Of a stretch of DNA of 64,000 nucleotides, positions 56,655 to 64,000 are shown piece by piece. The DNA is taken from contig CAKVLR010000001.1 of the NCBI GenBank assembly GCA_934757855.1, positions 372,001 through 436,000 on the forward strand. Direction: 5' to 3'. Position 1 is the first letter of the stretch. Every line of letters begins with the position of its first letter. A program made the translations under genes and the position numbers. A model generated the notes under the pieces. It worked only from the letters and a program-made list of their open reading frames with translations, was not told where the DNA came from and made no database searches. The DNA is from an uncultured Clostridia bacterium. GTDB lineage: Bacteria > Bacillota > Clostridia > Christensenellales > UBA1242.

Positions 56655-56748
56655 ATATACTTTTTTAAAAAACTTTGTTAAATTAGTTTGTCTTTTTCGA
56701 AAAAATGTGTTTAAATGTTTGTATAAAAAATAAAGGGAGATATATGTT

Positions 56749-57645
56749 ATGGCATTTATAATTTTGGATAAAAATACGGAATTGATAGGCGCTGTTACGA
56801 GGCATTTAATGGCATTTTGCACGAGCGAGAACATTGTTTTAGGAGATGAAAAATCTCTCGAAAAATTCGATGCAAATTCTTCAATTTTTATCACCACAAA
56901 CAAGGAAAGCACGCTTCAAAATTTAGACAAATTTTGTTCTTCATTGGAGTTTGCTGTACTAGAAAAGCAGGTTAAAATCGGCGGAATAAAAACATCGGTT
57001 TATTGTATAGGAAAGCTCTCAACTATGGCAAATTTTTTGTGTGTAGAAAGTAAAAAAGGTATTGATAAAATGTGCAAAATTATGAACGAAAATTCTTTAA
57101 AAAATAAGGTAGAAAATACGCAAAAAATCAACGAAAATTCGATTGATTTTGCTGAGATTCAAGAAAATTCTAGCGAAAATCTCGCACAAAACACGATAAT
57201 CGGCACGGTTTCCGAGCAAGATATTGATAACGCTGATGCGCGCCAGTCGTTTGTAACCGAATGCTTAATTGATAAGATTTTCTCAACTCTTGGTATTCGT
57301 AGAAATCTAGTTGGTTCGGCTTACCTAAATCGTGCTATAAAAATGGCGGTAGCGGAGCCATATGTTATCACAAGCGCAGTTACCACCAAAATGTACCCTC
57401 GCTTGGCGCAATTTTTCGATACAAGTACAGCAAGGATTGAACGCGCTATACGCTCAACACTAGAAGATTGTTTCAATTTTGGTAGATTTCCTCGCCTAAA
57501 TAGCCTTTTTGGTGCAGAAATTTACACTCCATTGGACAAGCCAACAAATGCTGAATTTATAGCCTTAATTGCTGATAAAATCAATCTAAAACTCCAAAGT
57601 AACCGCCTATTTGCAAAAGACTCCCACCTCAAAATCGACTGGTAG
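56749..57645 (+). CDS. Spo0A-like regulator with unusual N-terminal domain
   Basis: A 298-residue protein. Residues about 165-290 match the Spo0A C-terminal DNA-binding domain: FVTECLIDKIFSTLGI, AYLNRAIKMAVAEPYVI, TTKMYPRLAQFFDTSTARIERAIRSTLEDC, FGRFPRLNSLFGAE and KPTNAEFIALIADKI, the last nearly identical to Spo0A. The first ~110 residues may be a decayed receiver (FIILDKNTELIGAV resembles strand 1 with a single Asp), but the acidic pocket and the phosphorylated Asp are missing: the expected strand reads SSIFITTNKE. A low-complexity Asn/Glu linker follows. It should bind 0A-type boxes without phosphorelay control. AAGGGAG ribosome-binding site. Its 3' end is duplicated at 51728. Confidence 0.85.
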   Translation: MAFIILDKNTELIGAVTRHLMAFCTSENIVLGDEKSLEKFDANSSIFITTNKESTLQNLDKFCSSLEFAVLEKQVKIGGIKTSVYCIGKLSTMANFLCVESKKGIDKMCKIMNENSLKNKVENTQKINENSIDFAEIQENSSENLAQNTIIGTVSEQDIDNADARQSFVTECLIDKIFSTLGIRRNLVGSAYLNRAIKMAVAEPYVITSAVTTKMYPRLAQFFDTSTARIERAIRSTLEDCFNFGRFPRLNSLFGAEIYTPLDKPTNAEFIALIADKINLKLQSNRLFAKDSHLKIDW

Positions 57646-57733
57646 ATAGGTATATAAACACGAACTAGTAGTTAGAAAAAACTGTAATAACCAACTAATT
57701 TTAAACAAAAAAAGCCTTTTTAGAGGCTTTTTT
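57560..57733. repeat. Right arm of the ~175-bp inverted duplication
   Basis: Near-identical reverse complement of 51728-51903, covering the last 28 codons of the Spo0A-like gene, its stop, and the terminator. The two arms enclose 5.65 kb with the YobI-like NTPase and most of the Spo0A-like gene. Confidence 0.9.
57707..57733 (+). terminator. Terminator of the Spo0A-like gene
   Basis: AAAAAAGCC (57708-57716) pairs with GGCTTTTTT (57725-57733). The same hairpin is present in the left repeat arm at 51728-51755. Confidence 0.8.
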
Positions 57734-57854
57734 CTTATTTTATTAGATTTTAATAAAAATTAATTGCAAATTTATCATTTAACAAATCAAGTTTATTTAA
57801 CATAATGCATAATGATTAGATGTTTTTTACATAAATTTATATATATGGTGATTT

Positions 57855-59222
57855 TTAGTCATTAATTTTGCTTTTATTAAAAGCGACATAAGCGCGATAT
57901 GCTTCGTAAATATCAACCTTACTAGTAATCTCCCAAGGAGCGTGCATATTCAACACAGGCACGCCAGCATCAATGACATTCATGCCATATTTTGCCATAA
58001 TGTATGCAATGGTTCCGCCACCGCCCTCATCAACTCGCCCCATTTCGGTCGCTTGAAACATAACATCGTTTTCATCTAAAATTTGGCGCAATTTACCTAT
58101 AAATTCAGGGTTGGCATCGTTTGCACCACTTTTTCCATAAGCGCCTGTATATTTGTTGAAACTAATTCCTTTACCAAGGTGAGCATCTGTTTCCGTGTTA
58201 AACGGAGCGAGATAGTTTGGGTCCACACCCGCAGTTACATCGCTTGAAAGCATTGCTGAATTATTAAACGCACGGCGCATCGCAAGTTCGCTGTACTGCC
58301 CCGCCAAATTCATAATTTCAGCAACTGTATTTTCAAAATATTTACTGCTCATACCAGTAGCGCCAACACTGCCAATTTCCTCCTTGTCCACCCACAAACA
58401 CATTGTGCTAAACTCAGGATTTTCCGTTTCCAAAGTCGCCATAAATGAGGTATAAGCACAAACCCTATCATCTTGACCATACCCCATCACCATACTACGG
58501 TCTAGCCCAAAATCGCGAGCGCGCCCAGCAGGCACAACTTCTATTTCCGCACTAAAAAAATCTTGTTCTTCGATGTTTTTTTGCTTCAAAATTGCCAGAA
58601 TGTTTGATTTTAATTTATTTTTTTCTACTTTGGTATCAGAAATAGAGCCTGCCAAAAGGTTTAAATCTTCACCTTTCAAGTCGCCTTTCTTACTTGCCTC
58701 TTTCTCTAAATGAGGCAACAAATCACTAATTCCTACCACACAATCATCATCATTCTCGCCAATACACAAATCAATGCGTTCGCCATTTTTCTTTACCACC
58801 ACACCGTGCAACGCAAGTGGCATAGCAGTCCATTGATATTTTTTGATACCGCCGTAATAATGAGTATCTAACATACAAAAATCCGCCGACTCATACAAAG
58901 GTTTTGCTTTCAAGTCCAAACGAGGAGAATCAATGTGCGAACCGATGATATTTATACCCTTTTCAATAGGTTGCTTACCCACAATAAACAAAACTAACGC
59001 TTTGTCCATATTGATTGCATAGACTTTATCACCAGCAGACAATTTTTTGCCACTTTCAATCAATGTGCACAAAGATTTATAACCGCATTCCTCGGCTTTT
59101 TTAATAGCATAGCGTATACACTCTCGCTCCGTTTTACACTCGCTCAAAAAGTTTTTATAATTTTCGCAAAACTCATCGACCTCCGCACGCTTTTCACCAT
59201 ATTTTTCCCATAAGCTTTCCAT
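57855..59222 (-). CDS. M18-family aminopeptidase
   Basis: A 455-residue di-zinc aminopeptidase of the M18 family, a cytoplasmic enzyme forming dodecameric TET-like cages that removes N-terminal residues from peptides. Metal-binding and catalytic segments are visible: GSHIDSPRLDLK (His), LWVDKEEIGSVGATGM (Glu pair), MLSSDVTAGVDPN (Asp) and VLNMHAPWEITSKVD (His), along with GQDDRVCAYTSF. Length is normal. ATG at 59222 after a GAGGCGG-like site. Monocistronic by spacing. Confidence 0.93.
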   Translation of the reverse strand: MESLWEKYGEKRAEVDEFCENYKNFLSECKTERECIRYAIKKAEECGYKSLCTLIESGKKLSAGDKVYAINMDKALVLFIVGKQPIEKGINIIGSHIDSPRLDLKAKPLYESADFCMLDTHYYGGIKKYQWTAMPLALHGVVVKKNGERIDLCIGENDDDCVVGISDLLPHLEKEASKKGDLKGEDLNLLAGSISDTKVEKNKLKSNILAILKQKNIEEQDFFSAEIEVVPAGRARDFGLDRSMVMGYGQDDRVCAYTSFMATLETENPEFSTMCLWVDKEEIGSVGATGMSSKYFENTVAEIMNLAGQYSELAMRRAFNNSAMLSSDVTAGVDPNYLAPFNTETDAHLGKGISFNKYTGAYGKSGANDANPEFIGKLRQILDENDVMFQATEMGRVDEGGGGTIAYIMAKYGMNVIDAGVPVLNMHAPWEITSKVDIYEAYRAYVAFNKSKIND

Positions 59223-59395
59223 AATTCACCGCCTCAAATTGAATATATCTATAATATACAATAGTTTTGATTTTTTAGCAAATAATATAACCAAAATTTT
59301 AAAAATGCACAAAAATAAGCAATTTTTATATAAAAAATTCAATTTTTTACTTAATTTTAAGTACAATATACACATTATAAAATAAAATATAAAAA

Positions 59396-59938
59396 TTAAT
59401 CTTCATCTACATCTTTTGGGGTTTTTAATTTTATAGCAAAAAACAATAAAAAAATTAAGACAATAATTATCCAAAATATAGGTGACTTGATAAAAAATAT
59501 AATAGTACCCAAAGCGTTATTAACACCTACTACTTTACCTAAAATCTGCTCTTGTGTAATAGAATTATCATTTTTTGAATTTTGGTCACCCTTTGTAACA
59601 ATATCGTTATCAGTTACTTCAATTATTCTATGAGTAATAATTTTGTTATCAAATTCAAAAGCGACAATATCATCGACTTGATAATTATTTAATTTTTTAA
59701 TTAGCAAAAAATCATCAACCTGAATCTCGGGCGACATACTATTAGAAACCGCTACCACGCCCCCATACCCAAACATTGACACATAGTTTTGTTTAAGAAT
59801 TATTTTGCAAAATATAAAGTAGCAAAAAACTATAAAAAATAGCAAAAAAACGCTAAAAATTAACCAAAAAATGTATTTTTTAATGATTTTAAACGATTTG
59901 AGAGCCATTTTTACCACTTTAAATGAAATGTTATTCAT
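59396..59938 (-). CDS. SipW-type signal peptidase I
   Basis: A 180-residue membrane protein of the S26B (ER/SipW-type) signal peptidase group. It has an N-terminal helix (about 24-50), the catalytic Ser in AVSNSMSPEIQVDD, His instead of the usual Lys in IITHRIIEV, the Asp-containing TKGDQNSKND, and a second helix near the C-terminus (about 150-172). The Ser-His pair defines SipW relatives, which in Bacillus process biofilm proteins such as TasA and TapA; in this window no such partner is adjacent. The start could also be the ATG at 59908, which has a better-spaced AAGTGGT. Confidence 0.85.
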   Translation of the reverse strand: MNNISFKVVKMALKSFKIIKKYIFWLIFSVFLLFFIVFCYFIFCKIILKQNYVSMFGYGGVVAVSNSMSPEIQVDDFLLIKKLNNYQVDDIVAFEFDNKIITHRIIEVTDNDIVTKGDQNSKNDNSITQEQILGKVVGVNNALGTIIFFIKSPIFWIIIVLIFLLFFAIKLKTPKDVDED

Positions 59939-60108
59939 ATAAATTTATGTGATTTTTAGTAAATTTTTAACCTAAAAATATAAATTATTTTGTATTTTTT
60001 TATCAGAAAATGACGATACAAAACTTCGCCTCAAGTGATGAGAATTTGGCATATGGTAAAATTTAGGCATATTTTAGATACATAATGACTGGCAGTTTGC
60101 ATTCAATA

Positions 60109-60137
60109 TTGACAATTCGCTTAATATATGATATAAT
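60109..60137 (+). promoter_or_regulatory. Promoter of the DEAD-box helicase gene
   Basis: TTGACA (60109-60114), 17 bases, TATAAT (60132-60137): a consensus promoter giving a ~265-base leader. Confidence 0.8.
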
Positions 60138-60171
60138 ATATTATAGCATAAAAATATTTTAGATTTATACT

Positions 60172-60286
60172 GTATAAGCGCTTAAAAATTAATCTCAATT
60201 TTTGATTTACGAACTCTATTTTTTAGTTTTGTTTTTCTTCACAATTTAGGTAGAAAATAGGTTGTGCTGTAAGCGCTTGGGAATAC
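60172..60286 (+). ncRNA. Structured element in the helicase 5' leader
   Basis: GTAT-AAGCGCTTA (60172-60184) pairs with TAAGCGCTT (60270-60278) and, across a GGGA bulge, ATAC (60283-60286). Inside are AAAAATT/AATTTTT (60184-60190 with 60197-60203) and CACAA/TTGTG (60240-60244 with 60262-60266). The arrangement is a multibranched RNA at the start of the leader. The remaining leader has TTTGCAGGT twice (about 60338 and 60355). Long, structured leaders are common on cold-shock RNA helicase genes. Confidence 0.5.
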
Positions 60287-60409
60287 TTTATATAAAAATA
60301 TAAGACTATGTATTCTTATCTAATAAATCAAAAATTTGCAGGTTTCTTGCAAAATTTTGCAGGTAAACGCTGTTTTTTGTATGCTATACTACAAAAATGA
60401 GGTTATTTT

Positions 60410-61750
60410 ATGGAAAAAACATTTGAAAGCCTTGGGTTGGAGGCTAACATAATTTCCGCCCTAAAAGAACAAGAATTTACCACTCCCACAGAAATTCAGG
60501 CGCGCGCAATACCTATGATTTTAAAAGGACAAGATGTTGTCGGTCTATCACAAACTGGTACTGGTAAGACTTTGGCATTTGCGTTGCCAATTTTACAAAA
60601 TGTTACCGAAGAAAGATATGTGCAGGCGTTAGTTCTTTGTCCTACGCGTGAGTTGGCTGAGCAAATTTTGCTTGAATTTAAGAAAATTATCAACAAAAAT
60701 TCTAGATACCGCGCAGTAGCGGTTTATGGTGGTGCCGATATGCAACGACAAATTTACGCATTAAAGCGTGGAGCAAATATCGTTGTAGGCACACCTGGTC
60801 GTGTACTTGACCACATTTCGCGCAAAACTTTAAAGTTGGGTTTAGTCAAAACTGTCGTGCTTGATGAAGCCGATGAAATGTTAAATATGGGTTTCCGCGC
60901 AGATATTGAGAGCATTTTGCGCACTACCCCAGAAGAACGCCAAACTATTATGTTTAGCGCGACTATGTCAAAAGATATTTTATCAATCACAAAAAACTTT
61001 ATGAATTTGCCACAAACTATTCAAATTGGCACTCCAAACACAACGATTGCAAATATCAAACAAACTTACTTTATTTGTCCAAAAGATAAGAAAAAACGCG
61101 CTTTGCACGCACTTTTGACCGAACTTCCACGAGGCAGAACTATTATTTTCTGTAACACAAAGAAAATGGTTGACAGCGTACAAGTTTATTTACGCAAAAT
61201 GGGCTTTATGGCTCTCGCACTTCACGGTGATATGCCACAAGGCGTGCGAAAAAGAGTAATGAACGAATACAAATCCGAGCCAAACAATATTATGGTGACA
61301 ACCGATATTGCGGCACGCGGTATTGATGTAAAAGACATTATTTCAGTCATAAACTTTGATTTACCGCAAAATCTTGAATATTATGTACACCGCGTAGGTA
61401 GATCTGGGCGCGCAGGCAAAGATGGTAATGCTTATACCCTACTTAATACTGCCGAGCAAGTGCGTGATTTACAAGAAATTGAAAAACGCACAAAGTCTAA
61501 AATTACGCTTTCCACACTTACTCTTAATGGTTTAGCAGAAAAGCAAAACACAAGACCAATAAATCCAAAAGGCAAAAAATTAAATATTAAATCTCGCGAA
61601 AAACGCGCAATACTTTGCGGTAGAGGCGAACAAACTAAATCACGAAATGGTGACGCAGTTAATGTGCGCGGAAGTAGCAAATTAGGTAAGAAAACTCGCA
61701 CTTTACGCAATACTCACAAATCTAAAAAACAATCAAAAATTCACTACTAA
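60410..61750 (+). CDS. DEAD-box ATP-dependent RNA helicase
   Basis: A 446-residue helicase of the CshA/DeaD type. Motifs in order: Q motif (FTTPTEIQARAIP), I SQTGTGKT, Ia PTRELAEQ, GG, TPGRVLDH, II VLDEADEM, III FSATM, IV IIFCNTKK, V TTDIAARGIDV and VI HRVGRSGRAG. The last ~75 residues are basic and rich in Lys, Arg and Ser, an unstructured RNA-binding tail. It unwinds RNA in ribosome assembly or mRNA decay. The unusually long, structured leader suggests post-transcriptional control. Terminator at 61862. Confidence 0.95.
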   Translation: MEKTFESLGLEANIISALKEQEFTTPTEIQARAIPMILKGQDVVGLSQTGTGKTLAFALPILQNVTEERYVQALVLCPTRELAEQILLEFKKIINKNSRYRAVAVYGGADMQRQIYALKRGANIVVGTPGRVLDHISRKTLKLGLVKTVVLDEADEMLNMGFRADIESILRTTPEERQTIMFSATMSKDILSITKNFMNLPQTIQIGTPNTTIANIKQTYFICPKDKKKRALHALLTELPRGRTIIFCNTKKMVDSVQVYLRKMGFMALALHGDMPQGVRKRVMNEYKSEPNNIMVTTDIAARGIDVKDIISVINFDLPQNLEYYVHRVGRSGRAGKDGNAYTLLNTAEQVRDLQEIEKRTKSKITLSTLTLNGLAEKQNTRPINPKGKKLNIKSREKRAILCGRGEQTKSRNGDAVNVRGSSKLGKKTRTLRNTHKSKKQSKIHY

Positions 61751-61861
61751 AAATAAAAAATTATGATTTAAAATATTAATTTATTTGCATATTTGAAACA
61801 CAAAATATCAATGAAAAAATTAATAATAAATAATGGTTTTTGAGCATACTTTGAGTAAAAT

Positions 61862-61893
61862 AAAAAAGGCATATTTTTGCCCTTTTTATTTTT
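61862..61893 (+). terminator. Terminator downstream of the helicase gene
   Basis: AAAAAAGGC (61862-61870) pairs with GCCCTTTTT (61879-61887, one bulge), then T-rich sequence. Confidence 0.65.
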
Positions 61894-61993
61894 ATTTAAT
61901 TGTAAAGTTTTATTCAAATTAATGTACACTAGTTTTTAAGTTAAATAAAGTAAATTGTTGGCTATTTTTTATAAAAATTTTATTAATTTTAAA

Positions 61994-62107
61994 TACTATG
62001 CAATATAACTTTGATGTGTTATATTTACACAAAAATCACTAGTTTTTATAAAAAACGCCCTAAATTACGCAAATTTATAGTACTATGCAATGTATTATGC
62101 AATGTTT
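61994..62107. repeat. Dispersed TACTATGCAAT motifs
   Basis: TACTATGCAAT occurs at 61994-62004 and 62081-62091, followed by TATTATGCAATG. The second copy shares its upstream context (ATAGTACTATGCAAT) with the palindrome at 3190. The surrounding 61894-62276 is AT-rich and without genes. Confidence 0.5.
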
Positions 62108-62276
62108 TTTGAATATTTTTTATTCAAAATAACTCACTATCTTTTTTGTACCTTTTGTGTAATTTTTAATTAATTTTTTGATATTAAATTGTCTATTTTT
62201 TAATTTTAGTTGTAGAAAATTTTGTTGAAAAGTAAGTAGCATTTTATTTATTTTTTACCAAAAAATATTTGCTTTT

Positions 62277-62678
62277 TTATGTAGATTTTTTATAGAAATA
62301 CCGCACTCCATCTTTATCATAAATCAACTCATCACCACTCAAAGTATATGTTGTATCGTTATTATCTGCGGTGACAGTAATTTCCGTTTTTGTTTGCTTC
62401 CAAGTTGCATTAGATGCGCTATCCGATTTAATCTTAACGGAGGCAGTTTTATCTTCGTTAAAGATTAATACATTACCAAAATCTTGCGAATACGCCCCCT
62501 TATCCGTATCGCTTGCCTTGTAGGTTTTCCCGTCCTCAACCACCCTATCTAGTTTCCAAGTCCCCAACACACTTGTTCCCCCACCGCACGCCGAAAACAC
62601 AAACATACTGAGTAATACAAACATACTAGCGATTAGTACCGATGTAAGCAAATTCCTCTTAGTCAACAAATTTTGCAT
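62277..62678 (-). CDS. Small lipoprotein, lipocalin-like
   Basis: A 133-residue protein from the ATG at 62676-62678 (strong AAGGAGGT site). The signal peptide ends in FSAC with Cys31, a lipobox, so it is exported and lipid-anchored. The mature part starts VLGTWKLDRVVEDG and alternates strands (NVLIFNEDKTASVKIK, TEITVTADNNDTTYTLSGDELIY), a beta-barrel of the lipocalin-like/DUF type that binds small molecules or is structural. The same frame continues upstream to a second ATG at 62771 that also has a good ribosome-binding site (GAGGTGAAAA), adding 31 residues before the signal peptide; both starts may be used. Confidence 0.75.
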   Translation of the reverse strand: MQNLLTKRNLLTSVLIASMFVLLSMFVFSACGGGTSVLGTWKLDRVVEDGKTYKASDTDKGAYSQDFGNVLIFNEDKTASVKIKSDSASNATWKQTKTEITVTADNNDTTYTLSGDELIYDKDGVRYFYKKST

Positions 62679-62791
62679 ACTGCTACCTCCTTTTTTGTTT
62701 TTCAACAAAACTTCGTTGCTTTTTGTCACAAGTTCAAGAATTTTTGAATCAGGCTGTGAAATTACATCCATTTTTCACCTCGTAAAATTTT

Positions 62792-62902
62792 TTAAAATTC
62801 CAGTGTAATTTGATTTTCTTGCGTAAATTCAAAATAAACTTGTGCAAGCATTTGATTGTTTACTACAACTTTTTTGCTATAAAAAGAAACGCCCGCCAAC
62901 AT
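62792..62902 (-). CDS. Small ORF (36 residues) upstream of the lipoprotein
   Basis: ATG at 62900-62902 with an optimal AAAGGAGG site, stop at 62792-62794, 20 bases before the extended start of the lipoprotein frame. The product begins MLAGVSFYSKKVVV and ends QENQITLEF; it has no signal peptide and no recognised family. The strong ribosome-binding site and close spacing to the next start support a real small gene or a translational leader. Confidence 0.55.
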   Translation of the reverse strand: MLAGVSFYSKKVVVNNQMLAQVYFEFTQENQITLEF

Positions 62903-63023
62903 TTAATTTCCTCCTTTCCCTTTCTACACCTCAAATATAGCAAAAATTTTTTATTTTTCAAAACAAAAAAGTTGCCAAAATCAAGTTCGCCAAAATCACA
63001 ACAATAAAGATAATTTTCTATTA

Positions 63024-63035
63024 TTTTCGACAAAA
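63024..63035 (-). promoter_or_regulatory. 0A-box-like site upstream of the small-ORF/lipoprotein unit
   Basis: On the minus strand TTTTGTCGAAAA, a full match to the Spo0A box core, about 122 bases before the small ORF. A Spo0A-like DNA-binding domain is encoded at 56749. Chance matches are possible in such AT-rich DNA. Confidence 0.35.
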
Positions 63036-63091
63036 TTTTTAAAGATTTATATTTTAAAGTAAATTTTGCTAAAAAATATCATTAAATTAAC

Positions 63092-63130
63092 AAAAAAGAG
63101 CGTATTTTTTATATAAATACACTCTTTTTT
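63092..63130. terminator. Bidirectional hairpin terminator
   Basis: AAAAAAGAG (63092-63100) pairs with CTCTTTTTT (63122-63130), with further A/T pairs inside. It lies between the DUF1667 gene and the small-ORF unit. Confidence 0.6.
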
Positions 63131-63210
63131 ATAGTCGTTTGAGAGAATTAAGCAGTAATCATCGCGTATAGTGAATATATTTTAGTTTTTTGACAAAATT
63201 TTAATTGCAC

Positions 63211-63241
63211 AAAAAACACCTTAAACTTTGAAATTTAAGGC
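63211..63241 (-). terminator. Terminator of the DUF1667 gene
   Basis: CCTTAAA (63220-63226) pairs with TTTAAGG (63235-63241); on the minus strand a T6 run follows. Directly after the stop at 63249. Confidence 0.75.
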
Positions 63242-63248
63242 ATTTTTA

Positions 63249-63611
63249 TTAATCGCAATCAGGGAAATTACACTCGGTAATCACCACATCTGCACCCGTA
63301 TCAAGCACATTTTGTATCAACACATCACCAAAGTGAGGGTTGTGTGGCTCTGGTGCTGATTTTATTGCATTTAAAATATCAAAATATTGTTGTTTTTTGA
63401 CCGCTTTATTAGTCCTAACGGCGAGCGTACCGCCGTTTTTTAGAGGGAAAATAGTGGTAATAGTGCGCATAGGGCAAGTAAATTCTTGTTTGCCATACTC
63501 TGCTCCTCTTGGACAACGATTTCCAGTCACTACCACTTCTCCGCCCTTTTCCTCAATGTGCAAATGGCACCCTATTGGACAACGAATACAAACTGTATCT
63601 AAGGTATTCAT
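63249..63611 (-). CDS. DUF1667 family protein
   Basis: A 120-residue protein with the DUF1667 pattern: CIRCPIGCHLHIEE, then GNRCPRGAEYGKQEFTCPMRTITT, giving four conserved cysteines near the N-terminus that may bind metal, and AVRTNKAVKKQQYFDIL. DUF1667 genes normally sit beside an FAD-dependent oxidoreductase and glycerol-3-phosphate dehydrogenase-like gene; here the upstream neighbour is instead a proline-rich protein. AGGAGG overlaps the stop of that neighbour, so they are co-transcribed. The redox role is known only by association in other genomes. Confidence 0.88.
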   Translation of the reverse strand: MNTLDTVCIRCPIGCHLHIEEKGGEVVVTGNRCPRGAEYGKQEFTCPMRTITTIFPLKNGGTLAVRTNKAVKKQQYFDILNAIKSAPEPHNPHFGDVLIQNVLDTGADVVITECNFPDCD

Positions 63612-63619
63612 TTTTCCTC

Positions 63620-64000
63620 CTAAACCGCTCCGTTATTTGTGCCGTTTGGGTTATTTGGGTTGCGTGGAGGATTGAATGGAGTAGTTGGCGCGCGTGGAGG
63701 AACTGGTTGCCCTGGCCTACCCGCTTGCACTGGTCTTGGCGCTTGTGGAGGCACATTTCCGCCTTGTGCAAAAGGATTTGGTCTAGGCATTTGCTGTGCT
63801 GGCTGTGTGGTTTGCATTGCTGGTCTAGGAGCGTTTGGCATAGGTCGAGGGGGTAACTGATTTGGCATTGTTGGTCTAGCAGGTTGCACAGGATTTGTGT
63901 TTGTATTTACTTGTGGGCGCGTGAAAGTTTGGTTTGCTGGTTGATAACTAGGTCTAGGCGCTTGTGGTTGTTGCATTTGCGGTCTAGGTTGTTGTGTTGT
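63620..64000 (-). CDS. Proline-rich protein, C-terminal part (runs off window)
   Basis: The frame is open to the window edge (the last eight codons at 63977-64000 continue in frame), so the start lies outside. The visible 126 residues are almost entirely Pro, Gln, Asn, Arg, Ala and Thr, in motifs such as QAPRP, RPTMPNQLPPRPMPN and QPVPPRAPTTP, with no hydrophobic core. It is a disordered tail, possibly of a membrane or envelope protein whose domain lies beyond the edge. It precedes DUF1667 by 8 bases. Confidence 0.8.
   Translation of the reverse strand, partial: TTQQPRPQMQQPQAPRPSYQPANQTFTRPQVNTNTNPVQPARPTMPNQLPPRPMPNAPRPAMQTTQPAQQMPRPNPFAQGGNVPPQAPRPVQAGRPGQPVPPRAPTTPFNPPRNPNNPNGTNNGAV

Noticed and set aside
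60176..60278. Two AAGCGCTT sites as catabolite-control (cre) operators
   Set aside because: Flanks do not match the cre consensus on both sides, and the two copies pair with each other in RNA with extra flanking pairs, so an RNA structure is more likely.
62810..63007. Plus-strand ORF of 65 codons
   Set aside because: It runs antisense to the small ORF at 62792-62902, which has an optimal ribosome-binding site, and has none itself.

Overview
The window is AT-rich bacterial DNA that looks chromosomal and most resembles a low-GC Gram-positive (Bacillota, Clostridia-like) genome. The grounds are strong purine-rich ribosome-binding sites, TTGACA-17-TATAAT promoters, T-tailed terminators, an S-box (SAM-I) riboswitch, a protein with the Spo0A DNA-binding domain, a SipW-type signal peptidase, Cys-anchored lipoproteins and a YkvI-type membrane protein. 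The taxonomic call is inference; no rRNA or marker gene in the window settles it.

Layout. 0-8.5 kb: the start of groEL and groES, a SPOR-like membrane protein, a four-repeat protein, then a leftward operon of a TPR protein, a YkvI-like transporter and a GlmU split into two genes in swapped order, plus an HTH protein. 8.6-13.3 kb is an accessory-like patch: a broken InlB-repeat fragment, two GC-rich multi-hairpin repeats, tRNA-Glu and tRNA-Met, a YcxB-like protein, a tRNA-like fragment in a leader, an apparently orphan SAM riboswitch pointing at the 3' end of an opposed gene, and a tyrosine recombinase. 13.3-20.6 kb: a P-type Ca2+-ATPase, ychF and a divergent pyruvate-phosphate-dikinase-family enzyme. 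20.8-35.6 kb is one gene, a 4,918-residue lipoprotein with Ig-like and GLUG-type repeat regions. 35.9-43.5 kb: a hypothetical protein, tRNA-Asn behind a structured leader, an ABC exporter preceded by a 26-codon leader ORF and an attenuator-like terminator, a single-AAA Clp-like ATPase, UDP-galactopyranose mutase and a nucleotidyltransferase. 43.6-51.5 kb: a TetR/MMPL divergent pair, a PEP-synthase-like phosphotransferase coupled to a HAD-like protein, and an S41 protease. 51.7-57.7 kb is a segment bounded by a ~175-bp inverted duplication, holding a YobI-like P-loop NTPase and a Spo0A-like regulator without a recognisable phosphoacceptor. 57.8-64 kb: M18 aminopeptidase, SipW-like signal peptidase, a DEAD-box helicase with a long structured leader, a small-ORF/lipoprotein unit, a DUF1667 protein and a proline-rich protein running off the edge.

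Functionally the window mixes housekeeping (chaperonin, GTPase, helicase, cell-wall precursor synthesis, Ca2+ export) with envelope genes and unusual regulatory RNA. The best candidates for undescribed biology are the inverted-repeat segment with the YobI NTPase and receiver-less Spo0A-like protein, the leader-peptide/attenuator before the ABC exporter, the SAM riboswitch that would make antisense RNA, the PPDK homologue lacking the catalytic cysteine, and the giant lipoprotein. All coordinates of non-coding elements were read by eye; no alignment, folding or database search was run.
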